DNA of 64,000 bases from Pinus tabuliformis. Its lineage: Eukaryota; Streptophyta; Pinopsida; Pinales; Pinaceae. How positions within the stretch are numbered: the first letter of the stretch is position 1; the number at the start of each line of letters is the position of its first letter. The position numbers and the translations under genes were made by a program. Positions 1-12,490 of the stretch are shown piece after piece. The stretch lies in contig CM062810.1 of the NCBI GenBank assembly GCA_031772625.1, forward strand, positions 872,049,650-872,113,649. Direction: 5' to 3'. The notes below the pieces were generated by a model. It saw only the letters and a list, made by a program, of their open reading frames with translations, ran no database searches and was not told where the DNA came from.

Positions 1-2355
1 ACCCTGGTCTATTTTGGCAGGAAAACCTTGGGTATAGGGTAGGTTTCCGCGAAGGATATATGACTGGTTTATGATATTATACTGGAATAAGATTCCTCCA
101 TCAAAGTTAGGTGAGTGGAGGCAAGTTGTGCCACTCACCTTTGTCTATTTCAGTAGACGTTGCCGAGGATGTGTTTTTTCTGCAGTGCGGATAGAACAAT
201 CTTTGGTGACCTGGAAATTTTTCGCTATACCTGGGGGCATGCAAACCTTTTTTCATGCAAGCGAAGAGAGACCATTTATTTTTTAAATTTGTAGGTCCTC
301 TAACCCTTTAAACTCGTAGGATTGGTCGTTTCCTAACTTGCATAAAGAAAGGATGCAGGGAAAATCTTTGTAAGGTGCAAGCTCCATAAAAATGGCATCT
401 TAGATGAGACATCCTTATTATACGACTGGATCGAGCAGTTTTTATGTGGAGTTCAAGCTCGTTAAAAATTAAACATAAGCAGTGAGCAAATGTTTCCCCT
501 AGAGTTTAAGCTTATTCATTAAAAAATGAACCAATTTCCGGTAAATAACCATCGTGAAAGCATTATCATCAAACTTTGAACCTTGATCATGTTCTCATCA
601 TCACCTCCACTCCGTTTTGGCCAATCATTCACCTCCATTTGATTGTTTACCCATTTTGAGGAACAGTTGTGAAGAGTGATCCTGTTAGCCATCCTTTTGA
701 CACTGTCGTGATTGGAAAATTCCAAACCTTACTTGGAATCAGCTGCTACCCGAATTTATCACTCGTTGCTCGAAAAACAAGTCTCCTTTAAGCTCTTTTC
801 ATCTGACTCGTAAAATATGAAAAGATGGCCGAGCAATTAGCCTCTCCAACTCGTTAAAGTGACCGGAAGTGATATCCCTCCTTTAGATTTTAATCTTTTT
901 GGACCTGAGGGATTATTACACAAAAAGATTAAGTGTTTGTTTTGTTCGGCTCGTTAAAATTATCGAAAATTCATCCCTTTTGTATTATTTTATACTTTTT
1001 TGGACTTAAGGGATTATAAGACGAAAAAGGATTATTGGAGTTTTCTTTACATCCCTTTCAGAATCTCTAAAATTGAAAAGGACCGAGTTATATTTGTCGT
1101 TAAACTCGTTAAAACCGAATAGAGACAAACTTGTCCATATAGACAAGAATGAGTTTCACTATCGCTAGGCTCGTTAAAACATAGTGATGGGTTTGCCCGA
1201 AGGGAAAATTATAGAACAAGCATATGTTATCCTCCTCAAGCTTGACAAAAATAAAGAGGTACTCGTCAGCAATGACTAGGGAAAAATTGGGAAGAAAACT
1301 TGAAGAAACTTTATTGGTTGCAAAGTCGCTCTTGAACATGACACTTTCATTCCACATCCAAGTCGGGTTAGGTTGTTCTGCTCACTAGTCATATCACCAT
1401 TGGTCCATCACACCATCCACATTTGGGGTTAATGCTACCAATCCATCATGTCAGTGTCACCGGTATGTTCAAGAGAAGTCGCTCAGAGAATTCACCTGTG
1501 TCTCATCCACTACAATACATTCACGCTCCATTCTTTCATGACTGCCACCCTGAACCTTATATCATCTGATCGTTTTCACCTCCATTAAAATCATTTGCTC
1601 CGTTCCGTGTCGTAGATGTGGGATTCATTAAGGCCCTCCTACGACGGATCACTTCTTTTCGACATCAGCTCATTATCCAGGAAGTCGATCTAGGAACAAC
1701 CCTTTCAGTACTTTGAAGCTTACATGCCTCAATGGCAAGTTTCTCACTTCCGGTGATAGGTTCACATCAATGGCCTTCGACTGAAAGATTTTCCATGGTG
1801 TTCGACACCAAGTCCCTTTTTCACACCACGTGAATTGTACTGTCATACCTTGAGGGTCATCATCATTATCGGTGATTCCTCTCGCGCCTGTTAACAGCTT
1901 ACATCACTGGCTGGTAACCAGGCGATGTCTTTCCATGTTCGCCTCCAGAACATCTCTCACATGGATCGACTTGTACTTTAAGTGAAGATCGAATGAGATT
2001 GAAGACCCCAGATCTAGTTTCATCCATTCGAGTTGTGATATATATTCAAGAAAATAAAGACATCAAATGTACATCATTGCTACACAGATAATCATCCAAA
2101 CTAAGGGATGATGGCTCTACTAGAATCATCGGTCTGCACACAGATGATTGTCTGTCCTATGTACATGAAAATGAATTTATAAAGCTAAGCATGGGAATGC
2201 TTGACTCATCCAGATCATGAAAATATTATGAAGATAACGTATTGTATTGTATCTTATTACAGGTCACCTTCCAGCTCGAAAAAACTTTGGATCCTCATGA
2301 TAAAGCATTTCACCCGACATCAAAAGATTAACGACCTCATGCTTTAGGGGGCAAA
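1..2355 (+). mobile_element. 3' noncoding region of a Tat/Ogre-like Ty3/gypsy element (left-truncated by window)
   Basis: No convincing coding sequence is present. The stretch is recognisable because it runs parallel to the 3' noncoding part of gypsy B at 61.2-62.85 kb. Shared landmarks are the AAAGAGGTACT block (about 1,250 and 61,785), the CTCGTTAAAA words, the 'atgcctcaatggcaag' block (about 1,725 versus 62,220) and the 'ttaacagcttacatca' block (about 1,893 versus 62,384). It ends in a purine-rich tract (ttagggggcaaa, 2,344-2,355) next to an LTR start, as in gypsy B. The element's pol would lie to the left of the window. It is an old relative of gypsy B and not the same copy, since similarity is patchy. 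Confidence 0.72.
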
Positions 2356-3400
2356 TGTTATAGACATTTTTGGGCACTGCAACCCCAATCATATATGTCC
2401 ATAAACCAAGGGCCCCTAAGTCCCTAAAAGTGTTGCTTCACACCCTAAAGGAACAAGGTCAGCTGATTACATCATCTCCCAGAAGTTATCCACAGAAAAC
2501 TACTCAGAACTGGTCAAATCTGGACCATACAGACTGCCTAGAGCAGAAGGTGCGATGCATCCCACCTGCCCAGAGTAAAAGGTGCGATGCATATTGGATA
2601 TCTCTTCTGCATGGTGCAATGAGCGAGAGTGGACAAATGGTAGAGACAGTTTGCAAGGTGGTTCGACATGGAATCTTCCAGAAACTTCTCCTATGACACT
2701 TGCCTCTCTGAATTCGCCCAGGGATGAGTAAGAGATCATCAATCTCCAAGTGGAATCAAGAACTATCAGAGAGAGGACACTAATCAAATCTCAAAAGCTG
2801 ACTCACCTCCCTGCAATCATCTATATATGGATCCCTCATCCCAGAGATCCAAAGGCTGGAATTTTGTATCTTGTAAGGAAGTGCTGCTGGTTTCTTGGTG
2901 TAACATCATAGTGTTGGGTGATCTAAGATTTTCATGAGGTGAAGAAGGGCTTCTTGCTGAGAGGATGACACTGGGTCACAACAATTGGTTGTAATCCTCT
3001 TTGCTATTCTTGATATTAATAAATTTATTCAAGTTTTCCTCCACATTCTTGTATGGTTGATGATATATGCATTTATGTGGTCAATATATATCTGGTCCTA
3101 TATTGTTTGTGATAGTAGATCTCTGCTCTTGGATACTGTTATGCTGCTTTGATTTCACAAGTGCTCTTTGAAGCTGGGTAGACGAGGAAGCGAGTGGCAA
3201 AGATCTATCAGAAGGGAGAGGAATTAAGCAAGGAACCAAGCGCAAGACAAAGGATGGTCCCCTTTATTCCCCTCTTATCTACTTCTCATAAAGGAAAACG
3301 AAAGTGGTTTTAGTTTGTTTGTTTCTAAGATAGCTACCAGTCTTAGTGGGACTAGCAACTCTGCATAGACACTAGATTTCCTGATAACAATTATGATGTA
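2356..3400 (+). mobile_element. 3' LTR of the left Tat-like element (right end unresolved)
   Basis: The LTR starts with TGTTATAG directly after the polypurine tract. A TATA-like stretch (ctatatatgg, about 2,818) and an AATAAA-like site (about 3,018) fit a promoter and RNA end. No second LTR of this element is in the window, so the right boundary is a guess somewhere between about 3.1 and 3.5 kb. The small open frames at 2,370-2,787 on both strands are not credible genes. Confidence 0.55.
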
Positions 3401-3499
3401 TGTGCTGTCCTTGATAGAAACTCACTTGTAACAGAACAAGTATACAGTAACTAGATGAATCCACAAGTCAACTCAAAGGTGATATAATTATGGAATAGA

Positions 3500-4480
3500 A
3501 TAACATAATGATAGGAAAATGGTTAACAAATCAGAAATAGAAGTTTGATAAAGGAGAACATTTGAAGATCTATACGCGGGTTCGTCAAGCCCAAGTCACA
3601 TATACAAGTAGGTACAAAGAAGAAAATTCAGATACATGCTGGTGCACTAATTTAAGAATAACAAGGGTCCTTACCATGGTATTAGCCTATAATATTGAGC
3701 ACAGTAATGGCTACTTGATCCTGTCTAAGATTACCACTGACACTAGTGTAGTTTTGACCCATGGTATTGTCTAAGGCTCTAACTATATAAGGAGGTGAAT
3801 ATTAAAGTGATATGTGTGGATGTGAAAGGTTTTTTTATGAATACTTCAATCTAAAGCATATTTTCATTGTATGGACCATAGTTGACACATAGATCTAAAA
3901 TAATTATGCACCGATGAATACAGTGATGTATCAGGATCATGAGACCTGAAATGACTTTCCATTGTATGATATTCTCATGGATTGACTAGATATAAGTATT
4001 GACACATGTTTATATCTCTGAATATTATGATCTTAGTCTTTCTGAAGTTATGAAGAGTTGTGTAATTTTAGGTCAACATTTGCAGATCTGTACGTAGGTT
4101 GGTCTCGATGAAGTCATGTATACACACGGGTTCATTTATTCAAAGTCACAAATATAAATAAAGGTTTTCTATTCAAAAATGAATGATCAACCTGATTAGT
4201 GCTGGTGTATCTATGTTGTCTGTGAATGGTGTCCTCGAGTTGATCTAGGTTGAATGATAACATCTGAACTAGAACTGACTGAATGATGAAGTTGAATTTT
4301 GTTACATCTTGATTGATTGAAAAGATTATTGATGCTGCTAACCATATGAGGGTTCTATAATCTAACAAAATATTTTAGAATAACTTTAGTCAACTCTGTG
4401 TTTGATTCAGAATTACAAATTTTTAGTATATTGAGATTTGTATGCAGGTTTCTCTACATAAAAGTGCATATACATGCGGG
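3500..4480. repeat. Unclassified region with dispersed 'tatacgcgggtt'-like blocks
   Basis: No gene is seen. Short diverged blocks resembling 'agatctatacgcgggttcg' recur near 3,567, 4,084, 4,433-4,480 and 5,205. Each is followed by a 'catatacat/catgtatac' word. This suggests remnants of one repeat family, possibly LTR parts, but the family cannot be named. Confidence 0.3.
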
Positions 4481-5330
4481 TTTCCTTAAGTGAAGTAGCG
4501 TATACATGTTGGCATGTGAATGATCAGGGTTGCAGTTGATTCTGTTTGTTGTTGTAGTATTCTAAGTTCATTTTTGTGTTCTGGTTACAGTGATCTCACT
4601 GTTCTATTTGAATTAAGTTGGTGTTTGCTTTAGTTGATCTACAAGTTGTGATGTAATAAAGCAAGTGGATCCAGAGTGAAAATTTATGAAACATGGTCCA
4701 TGAATGTTGTTGAGGGTTGGATCCTTTAGTGAGGAAGTCGAATCTTCCTACCAGTAGTTTTTGGTAATCATATCAGTGGGTTGGAGCCTTCTATGAGGAA
4801 GTTGAAGCTTCCTGCCAATAGTTGCTAGTAATAAGACTAGGGGTTAAATCTCCCTTCCATTAGGAGTTGGAAAATGAGTGAAGGTTGTATACTTTAGCAG
4901 GTGGGTTCTTGCGTACTGGCATGAGTCTGTACTAGTACAAGAATGTAAGAAGCTTTTGATATTAATACGTTTGAAGACTGAGAAGAAAATAGCATTGGTT
5001 TTCTCCCACATTGGGTTTCCACCTTAAATCCTGGGGTTCATGTGTGTTTCTTATGTGTGATACTTTATTCTGTTCTTATTGAACCTACTTACTATTTATC
5101 AAATGTCTTATAAATCTCTTACATTCTGGTTGAAATTTAACAGATAAGAAATTAGTTGTTTTACAAGTTTACTAAGCATACACTAGTTTCGTTTACAATA
5201 GTTGTGTACATACGCGAGTTGGGTTCAATAAATTCACATACATATTTCAAAAAAGAAAACTATTATTGTGAGTTTTTAAAATACTTATTCAACCCAACCC
5301 CCCCCGCCCCTCTCCTTCCCCACCCTTAGT
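4480..5330 (+). mobile_element. Probable copia-type LTR remnant
   Basis: Between about 4,710 and 4,880 a roughly 75-bp unit (gggttgga.cct...gaggaagt.gaa.cttcct) is repeated two to three times. It is followed by 'ttgatattaata', then 'ttctcccacattgggtttcc' and a terminal 'ttcaacccaacccccccc' tract. From memory, this order is typical of the R-U5 end of plant copia LTRs. No coding part is visible and the ends are not defined. Confidence 0.4.
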
Positions 5331-5399
5331 TTTTTCCCAACAGAAATTAGTAACTTGGTGACTAAAAGAGTTAGTTACCTCAATTATTTCAAGTGAAAT

Positions 5400-5640
5400 A
5401 CAACTAAATTTGAGAAATTATAAGTGGCCGAACCAAAAATGACTAATTTAGACTAGGGATAAAATATATGACTAGATAATAAGTGACTAAACTAAAAGTG
5501 ACTAACTTAAATCACTAATTTAGTCTAGAATTAAAATATATGATTAGATAATAAGTGACCAAATTAATAATGATTAATGTAAATGACTATTATAGTCCAA
5601 GAATAAAAATATGACCAAATAATAAGTACAAGAAGTATAC
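5400..5640. repeat. Degenerate ~75-bp tandem repeat, AT-rich
   Basis: Three copies can be read of a unit containing gactaattta.., 'aaaatatatgactagataataagtgac' variants and a short A/T linker. No coding potential. Confidence 0.55.
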
Positions 5641-5699
5641 GAATTAGTCATTTATGTTAGTAATTTTTAATTGTGTCATTCCATAAATGGAAAATTTCA

Positions 5700-6015
5700 A
5701 TTTTGATACCAAAGTGTTACATTTCACTATAGGGGTCTCTGAATCCATATGCAGTGTTAAAATTTAGAGACAAAGGGGTCTCTGAATCCATCTACAATGC
5801 TAAAATTCTAAATGCCCTTTTGTCTCAAAAGTTTAACACTTTAAATGTATTCATAGATTCCCTTCTTTGAATCCATCTACAATGTTAAATTTAGAGACAA
5901 AGGGGTCTCTGAGTTCAACTGTCATGTTAAAATTTAGAGGCCCTTGTCTGCAATGTTAAAATTTAGGTAGATAAATCCTTTAAAGGGGTCCATGAATCCA
6001 TCTATAATGCTAAAA
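5700..6015. repeat. Degenerate tandem repeat, unit 'ggggtctctgaatccatc..aatgctaaaatt'
   Basis: About five variable copies start near 5,731, 5,775, 5,868, 5,904 and 5,976. Some are separated by 'agagacaaa' or 'cccttttgtctc' spacers that look partly inverted with respect to each other. No gene. Confidence 0.55.
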
Positions 6016-6152
6016 TTATAACAATTTTATACAATATACAGTATAACTTTACAATATATAATATTTTTATATTCTCTTTGGAAGGAGGGACAAGAAAGAG
6101 AGTTCTCTTTGTTCCCACCTTCTTGAAGTCTATTTTAGAATTTTAAGAAAAT

Positions 6153-6362
<210 letters not shown>

Positions 6363-9300
6363 TAATTTTAAAAAATCTCATCCCTAGTTATTATAAATTG
6401 TGTTCAAAATTAACATATTAATTTAATCATGGAGTTATCCATAGGAAATTAATTGTTTTAATATTGAATTTATTGTTTGCACCAATGACCTGCATGTATA
6501 GTCAAATCAAATATTGACATTTATATTTATTTGGGTAAATCTTAATTTTTTGTTTGCACCAATGCCTTCATTATAATTTTAGTAAAGGTAATATTTAGAT
6601 AGTTTAATATTGATATTTATATTTTTTTTCGCCATAAATTTGTATTTTAAACTTCATTGATTTATGTTAAAAGTGTGGATTGTTTTAAATATAAGATTAA
6701 ATCTTCATATTTACATTTGGTAAATACTAAATAGATAAACCTGAAATATATATTTATTTACCTATTTAGAATCTAGGTATGAACCGTAGTTAATTTTTCA
6801 ATTGTGTATAAGCCTTTATTAATTGTTTATTTGTTTTTAATAGAGGTATTGACCTTAGCTAATTTTTTATTTGTGTACGAAGCTTTATTAATTGTTTAAT
6901 TATTTTTAATAGTGGATAGATAATGTAAGTAGATGAAATAGATCCATTTGATGAAAATGAAAAATTGGCTATTAAAGCTCATCTTATGCAAAAAGTGGCT
7001 ATGGAAGCCCCATGGTAACTGGTGATGAACCTTCTTCCATGAAAATCAACTATTCTTACCCCATGAAAACTTGCTATGAACCTTGTTTCTATGAAAGCTA
7101 GATATTCTTACCCAGCGAAAACTTGCTAAGAACCCTATTTCCATGAAAACTAGTTATTCTTACTGCGATGGGAGATCCACTCTAGTTTACCCTGTTCTAA
7201 AAACTCAATGAACATTGGATGTTATGTCCATGGAGTTGGCTCTTTGGTGCCAAATTTTTGTCAATGCTAGGAGGGTTTTGGTATATTTTTAGAGATTTGA
7301 GACAAATTCGCGATGTGGTTAGGATTTTTAGGGCCTATAAAATTTTCTTTATATTTATAGATTCTTCCATTTATAAAAGAGAATTGGAGATAACTTGGAG
7401 GATTTTGGAGAGGCAAAAAACAAATAATTCACAATTGAAGTCTGCAACTTTGGAGTTGAAATCACAGGGTCATTGGGTTTATATTTTTCTTATGTTCATG
7501 CATTTTTACCTATATATATTCATGTTACAACCTTGAAAAAAAAGATGCAACTCATTAGAGACAATTGATCATAATAATGAACTGTCAAGGGAAGTACATT
7601 CTAGTTGTGTAAATTCATCATTTGTATATGCTCATCTCCTTTCCCCGACAAGGTCTTTCCCACTCAAGTTGTACATCGCGAAAGAATTGTAGGTAGTCAT
7701 TGGACTCCCCTTGGTCTACTGGAACGATTCCCACCCCCCGCAACCTAATGAATTTTCTCATTTTTCCAAGTACATGTTGTTTCCCCTATTTTTGAAACAG
7801 ATGGGGATCAAACCTATGTTCATTCCATGGTTTTTTATTTTCTTTTGCTAAGGGGTCAATTAGCTAAACACTAAATACCTTGTTCTTATCCAACCATATT
7901 TCTTGCCTATCACTCCATCAGTGGAGGCAGAGGCATCAATTATTTTTTTAGCACACTTATGAACCACCTCACTTCACTTCCATATAGAAGCCCAGTAGCA
8001 TACACCTCCATTGATTCTTTTAGTTTTATTTTTACAAAGCAATTGAAATTTGAATGCAGGCATATAAAATCATTTGAAAATCCTAGTTTTACTTTGATCT
8101 GGTAAACTATATGTTAGATCCAATCGATGGATAGGAGATATGGGGCTCTCCGATTGTGTCGATGTGATGGGAGTCTTTTTTATTATTTAGATAATATCTT
8201 ATTTTATTCCCTGTGGCATTTTCTTTAGCCACTTATACTAATGTTTCAAAGGAACAAATGAGAAAGATTTCAGTTGTCCAGTCTTCTAATACACAAGATA
8301 TGGTATTGGAGATCACGTTCATGTGAGTGATTTAAGGAGGTATTCTTTCAATGGAAGAAAATGTAAGTGAGATGGGATGACAGGGGTCATTAAGGTACAC
8401 CTAAATGTGATTGGTAGAGTCATTAATTCTAGTACCATAAGCTAGGTAGATGGATACCATTTTGTTTCTCTAAACATATGAAGGTTTTTTGCAGAGTCTA
8501 CTACATGAGGATTTATATTTCCAAGGATATACATTTTTTAGTGTTAATTTTCATTAAATCCATAGTTTTTAATGTGTGGTTACAAGGGCTAGAGGGGATA
8601 GGTATAGTTTTTTGAGTAATGTTATTTTTCATCTGGTATAGGCCTTAGGCTGTTTTCCTATAATGGTGGTTTCTACATTTTTGGGTTCTCAAGTTGTTTG
8701 GCCAGGTGGATTTCAGGGTGGAGGAATTGGAGTGGATATTATCACTCTTCCAAAGCCCTCATAGTGTAACTCATAGGTTTTTGTCTGTAGTATCTTTCTC
8801 CCGCTTGTTACCTTAGTTGGAACCTCTGGTAGTGGGATTTGGTTCAAGGAACCAAGTGCAATGGAACTAGTGAAATGCCCAAATGGACATTGACTATAGT
8901 ATTTCCATTCACACGGTCAGTAGATAGAATATTCATCCTCATGGTTAAATCAATATCCCAATCAAAGTAAATCTTGAGGCATAATTCCTACTCCCATATC
9001 TAGTGCTTCTATGACTCATAATTAAGAAAGGAATTTAAATATGTTTCAAACAAGTTTCTAGGGGGGATGGCCAGTTAACTTAACATATACTTTTCTTCTG
9101 AACCTTTCTTATTTCCAAGCCTACGAGGTGGAAAAATTATCTCTGTGAACTTGTCCTTCTGATGGCTGGTGATTGAAATAGTTCAAGTGTGGCCTATCGG
9201 TTAGCTATGAACATGGATTTGAATTTGATTGTAACATTATAATAGTAAATAGAATACATCACTTCTTCCTATGGAACGAAAAAAATATATGATATATAGG

Positions 9301-9560
9301 ATAACCCTTTTCCTTCAACGCAAAAATAAATCAAATGAACCATATTTAGTTCAAATAGCAGTCAACCCTGGCCGTTATATGAATTTGAAGTCATCTTAAA
9401 TATGTAGCTCAGGTCAACTCCATAAAATATAATCCAATGTTGAACACATACATATGTCAATATTATCCAAATTTAGGTGCCTCAATGGTTGGGGTCTTTG
9501 TCCCACGTACCCCTTTTAAACCTACAATAGAGGCTTCTTGAGTTGCCTTATTTCACATTT
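6363..9560. other. No gene recognised; decayed repeat-like DNA
   Basis: AT-rich sequence without coding signal. At about 7,025-7,165 a roughly 58-bp tandem (tgaaaactagttattcttac / gaaaacttgctaagaacc) is repeated about three times. The 105-codon frame at 7,219-7,536 has no recognisable domain. A host promoter or exon cannot be excluded. Confidence 0.4.
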
Positions 9561-9576
9561 TTCTTCCATACATCAC

Positions 9577-9822
9577 TCACATTAAAATATGCTGGAGTAA
9601 ACACTCAAATCTACTATTGCCAACAATTATGTCCCATACTTTCTTGCTGCCAACAATTTTGTGCCATACTTTTCTACTGAAAACAATTTTGTGTGATACT
9701 CTATTTTCTTGTCTCTCCTTCTTCACTGTTGCTATGAATTCTCCTAATTGTCCCTTAAAATACAAATGCAACCCTTCTAGAAATTGTCGATGAAGAGAAG
9801 TGTGGAGAAATGCAGAAACCAT
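9577..9822 (-). other. Small ORF downstream of the MA3 fragment, unidentified
   Basis: An 81-codon minus-strand frame without a known domain. It is Lys/Val-rich with a near-repeat (KVWHKIVGSKKVWDIIVG). It follows the MA3 pseudogene on the same strand and may be its decayed 3' part or unrelated repeat DNA. Confidence 0.2.
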
Positions 9823-9984
9823 TCATAGAACCTTCCAATTATCTCCTCAATGATGAATCCTACAACCATACTTGGCCATTTACTAACACTAGTTCTGCTG
9901 GCCATATGGAGAGAGGCATGGAAATCTCTTTGAACTCATGAAGACATGTCCCTATTTGACTCTTTTGGATCAGATTTTTTGTTG

Positions 9985-10352
9985 CAGGTGAAAGATGGTA
10001 CAATCCAACCATCCACTTTTTCATGTTCAACATAACTTGCAAAACTTTCCCTAGCTTTGGGAATATCCAAGGGCAAGTCATAAAGCTACTCTTATGAAAC
10101 CTTCCATCATCTTATTTATTGCTATAAAACCTTCACTTGAACATTCTTACAGCAAATTCAACAACCTATCATTTTTTTCTCCACTTCCATAACCAAGTCT
10201 TTTTTCACAAACTTGTGGTGGAAGAATGACTTATAAATGTCCCATATACATTTGCATGCTTCTTTAGTATCTGTCCCTATCTGATATTCCTCCAACTATT
10301 TGTTGATTTTGTCGTTTGCATGGTCAACTATCTAATCAGTACCACCATGATG
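9985..10352 (-). pseudogene. MA3 domain fragment of a plant PDCD4-like protein
   Basis: Read on the minus strand, the translation gives pieces typical of an MA3 repeat in plant PDCD4/ECIP1-like proteins: GGTD at the start, then EEYQIGTDTKEACKC, FFHHKFVKKDLVMEVEKK, ECSSEGFIAINKM, LPLDIPKARESFASYVEHEK and DGWIVPSF. Such proteins bind eIF4A through tandem MA3 domains and act in translational control; that role is family knowledge. Only about one of the usual four domains is present. It contains several in-frame stops and frame changes, so it is dead. No intron is evident across the domain, which would fit a processed copy, but many plant family members have few introns, so this is weak. It lies on the same strand as, and next to, the gag fragments at 11-13.4 kb and may have been carried by that repeat. 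Confidence 0.7.
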
Positions 10353-10614
10353 GAAATGAACTTGAGGAAAACCATTTTTAAATTTTTTGTTCAACTTCTG
10401 TAACTATCCTTCATACTGTTGCATGCTTCATTCCTTCACTCATCACAATTTATATATCAAACAGATTTATATTTAAATTTTCCCTCCCGTGCATTTCTTT
10501 GGTTCCATAGATGCAATAGATGATGGTATTCCTATGGGTTTACAAGCTTCAATATTCATCTGAGTATATTGTAATCTACTTTGGCATCATTCCTTGAAAC
10601 TTATGTACAAAGTT

Positions 10615-12455
10615 TCCTTTCCCAATAGAGCTTTTCTTATTCCCAACCATTGGAAATCTATAATTACAATGCTACCTAGTTTAATGATGAAAAATCACAT
10701 GTGCTATCCTTATGCAAAATAGTGGAAAACAAGTCATCAGTAATCTAGCACAAAAACACCAAGGATATCTTTGGTGTAGCAACAATAACCTAGCCAATTT
10801 TCACCTCAGCTAGCTTTTTGTCACTTTGGGCTAATACATGCTAAAGATAAGAACTAATACTTTTATGGTTTTAAGTAAAACTTTCACTGGTGCCTTATCA
10901 AATTGGGTGAATGGAGAAACAAGAGAAGAAAATATGAAAAATAGATTAGTTAATGCTAAACTTGTTGATAAAGAAGATTTCCACAAGGAAACATTAACAA
11001 GAAAGACATTTTCTCTTCCTAACATAATACCATACTATCTATTGGTGTTTTTCACATTAAATTGGGTAAAAATGAGCTTTGATCATATCCTTTAACACCT
11101 CCCAAATAGTCACTAGTGGCTCATTTTCTAGTTCCTTTCTAATTTCATCACTCCCCCACCATGCCAAAGCATGGATTTCAAGATTCAATTGAGAAAATTC
11201 AATCCTTTGTTTACCAACTACTTCACACATATTGAAGTATACATCCATTTTTTTATAGCCAATGATTTAGTTTGATGGAATCAACTTCCCCAACATAAGG
11301 TTTGATATTCACCTTGGCTTCTACATGAAAAAGGTATTTGTGCCTTACTATAGTTACATTCTCCATTTCTGGTCGATCCTTTCACTTTTTCTTTGGCCTC
11401 CTTTATTCTTTCTTTGGGTATTCATGTCTAGCCTTTATTTATGGTGCTTCCCCACATTTCACCACCAACCATTGTGACAACATTGATTTTAATGTAGCTA
11501 GAATCTACTCAATCCTATCTAATCTAACCTTTGGATTTTCATCTTGATCTTGTCCTTCATATTACCCTAGAATTATTGGTGCTCTACTTAGATAAAACCT
11601 TAGAAATAACTATTGTCCACTTCTTCTATAGTCATTATAGGTATTTACCATACAAGTCTAGATAGGTGCACTCAAAATTATACTTTCGTACTATCTTATC
11701 AATAAATAGTAGGCCTATGTCCTATCCATCTCACCAATATGGATGTCTCTCAAATCTTGTTTGTACAATTTTTCATTCACTACTCACTCACTAGCTTTAG
11801 TAGTAGTATATTATGTGTAGAAGCTTTCATACCACTAGATTCTATGTAAAATATTCCATAGTAATATCTCCTATTGCAAACAATTATGTGAAAAAACTAT
11901 TGGAATAACAATTTTTGCATTAGAGTTATTGTTATTTGTTAGATAGGTTGATATTCCCAACTGTAAGAAAATAACCTAGAAATTAAATACATTGGTTTTC
12001 TTGAAGGAATAAAATGAGATTCCCAATGACAATATAATACTCAATTTGACCTCCTAACCGAAAAGTAAGAAGGAAATATTTAGTGGATCGATTTAAAATT
12101 ATTAGTGGTAGGGATGATTCCAAAGGGTAGATTTAAGCACCTAACAATTATAGAAAATACCCAAGGGTGTATTTATATCCCCCAAAAATATTTAAAATAC
12201 CTAGGGCCTTATTCAAACACCCAACAATTTCAAAACACCCCTTGGGATGTATTTATATTCACAACAACAAAGAAAAAATGTATGGGGCAAGTTCAAACTC
12301 TAGAAAGCTTGGAAAAAATGTCAAGGGTTGTGTTTGAACTCCCAATCACTTGGAAAAATCTCCGCAAGTGTGTTTGGACTCTTAGATTCTGGGAAAAACA
12401 TTTGTGATGTGTTTGGACTCTCAACTACTTGGAGAATCCACCTAGGGACATATTT
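10615..12455 (-). repeat. Tandem unit 1 (~1.84 kb), gag-bearing
   Basis: The unit starts at 'cccaatagagcttttcttat' and is followed by a second and a partial third copy with the same order of landmarks: a 'ttggaaa.ctataat..aatgctacctag' block, an 'aattgggtgaatggagaa' block, a gag fragment on the minus strand, a 'catctcaccaatatgga' block and a 40-bp minisatellite. The copies are diverged by many substitutions and small gaps, so the duplication is old. Confidence 0.75.
11057..11560 (-). pseudogene. Ty3/gypsy gag fragment in unit 1 (fossil)
   Basis: Minus-strand words match the retrotransposon gag core: MDVYFNMCEV, LNLEIHALAWW, IRKELENEP and VLKDMIKAHFYPI. The AxxWW followed by the W/F..Y spacing is the classic gag signature of plant Ty3/gypsy elements. 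It is broken and partial, and no protease or RT follows it. The related copy in unit 2 shows that it was duplicated with the unit. Confidence 0.7.
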
Positions 12456-12490
12456 TCATTCCCAATAGAGATTTTCATATTCCCAACTGT
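12105..12490. repeat. ~40-bp degenerate minisatellite at end of unit 1
   Basis: Successive copies of a roughly 40-bp unit, of the form 'ggaaaaatgtcaagggt' then 'gtgtttgaactcccaatcac', run about eight to nine times. They include Gly/Leu-like frames by chance only. The same array recurs at about 13,945-14,260. Confidence 0.65.

Noticed and set aside
2370-2787. Overlapping short frames on both strands at the left LTR
   Set aside because: Mutually overlapping and without domain. They lie in the promoter-side LTR.
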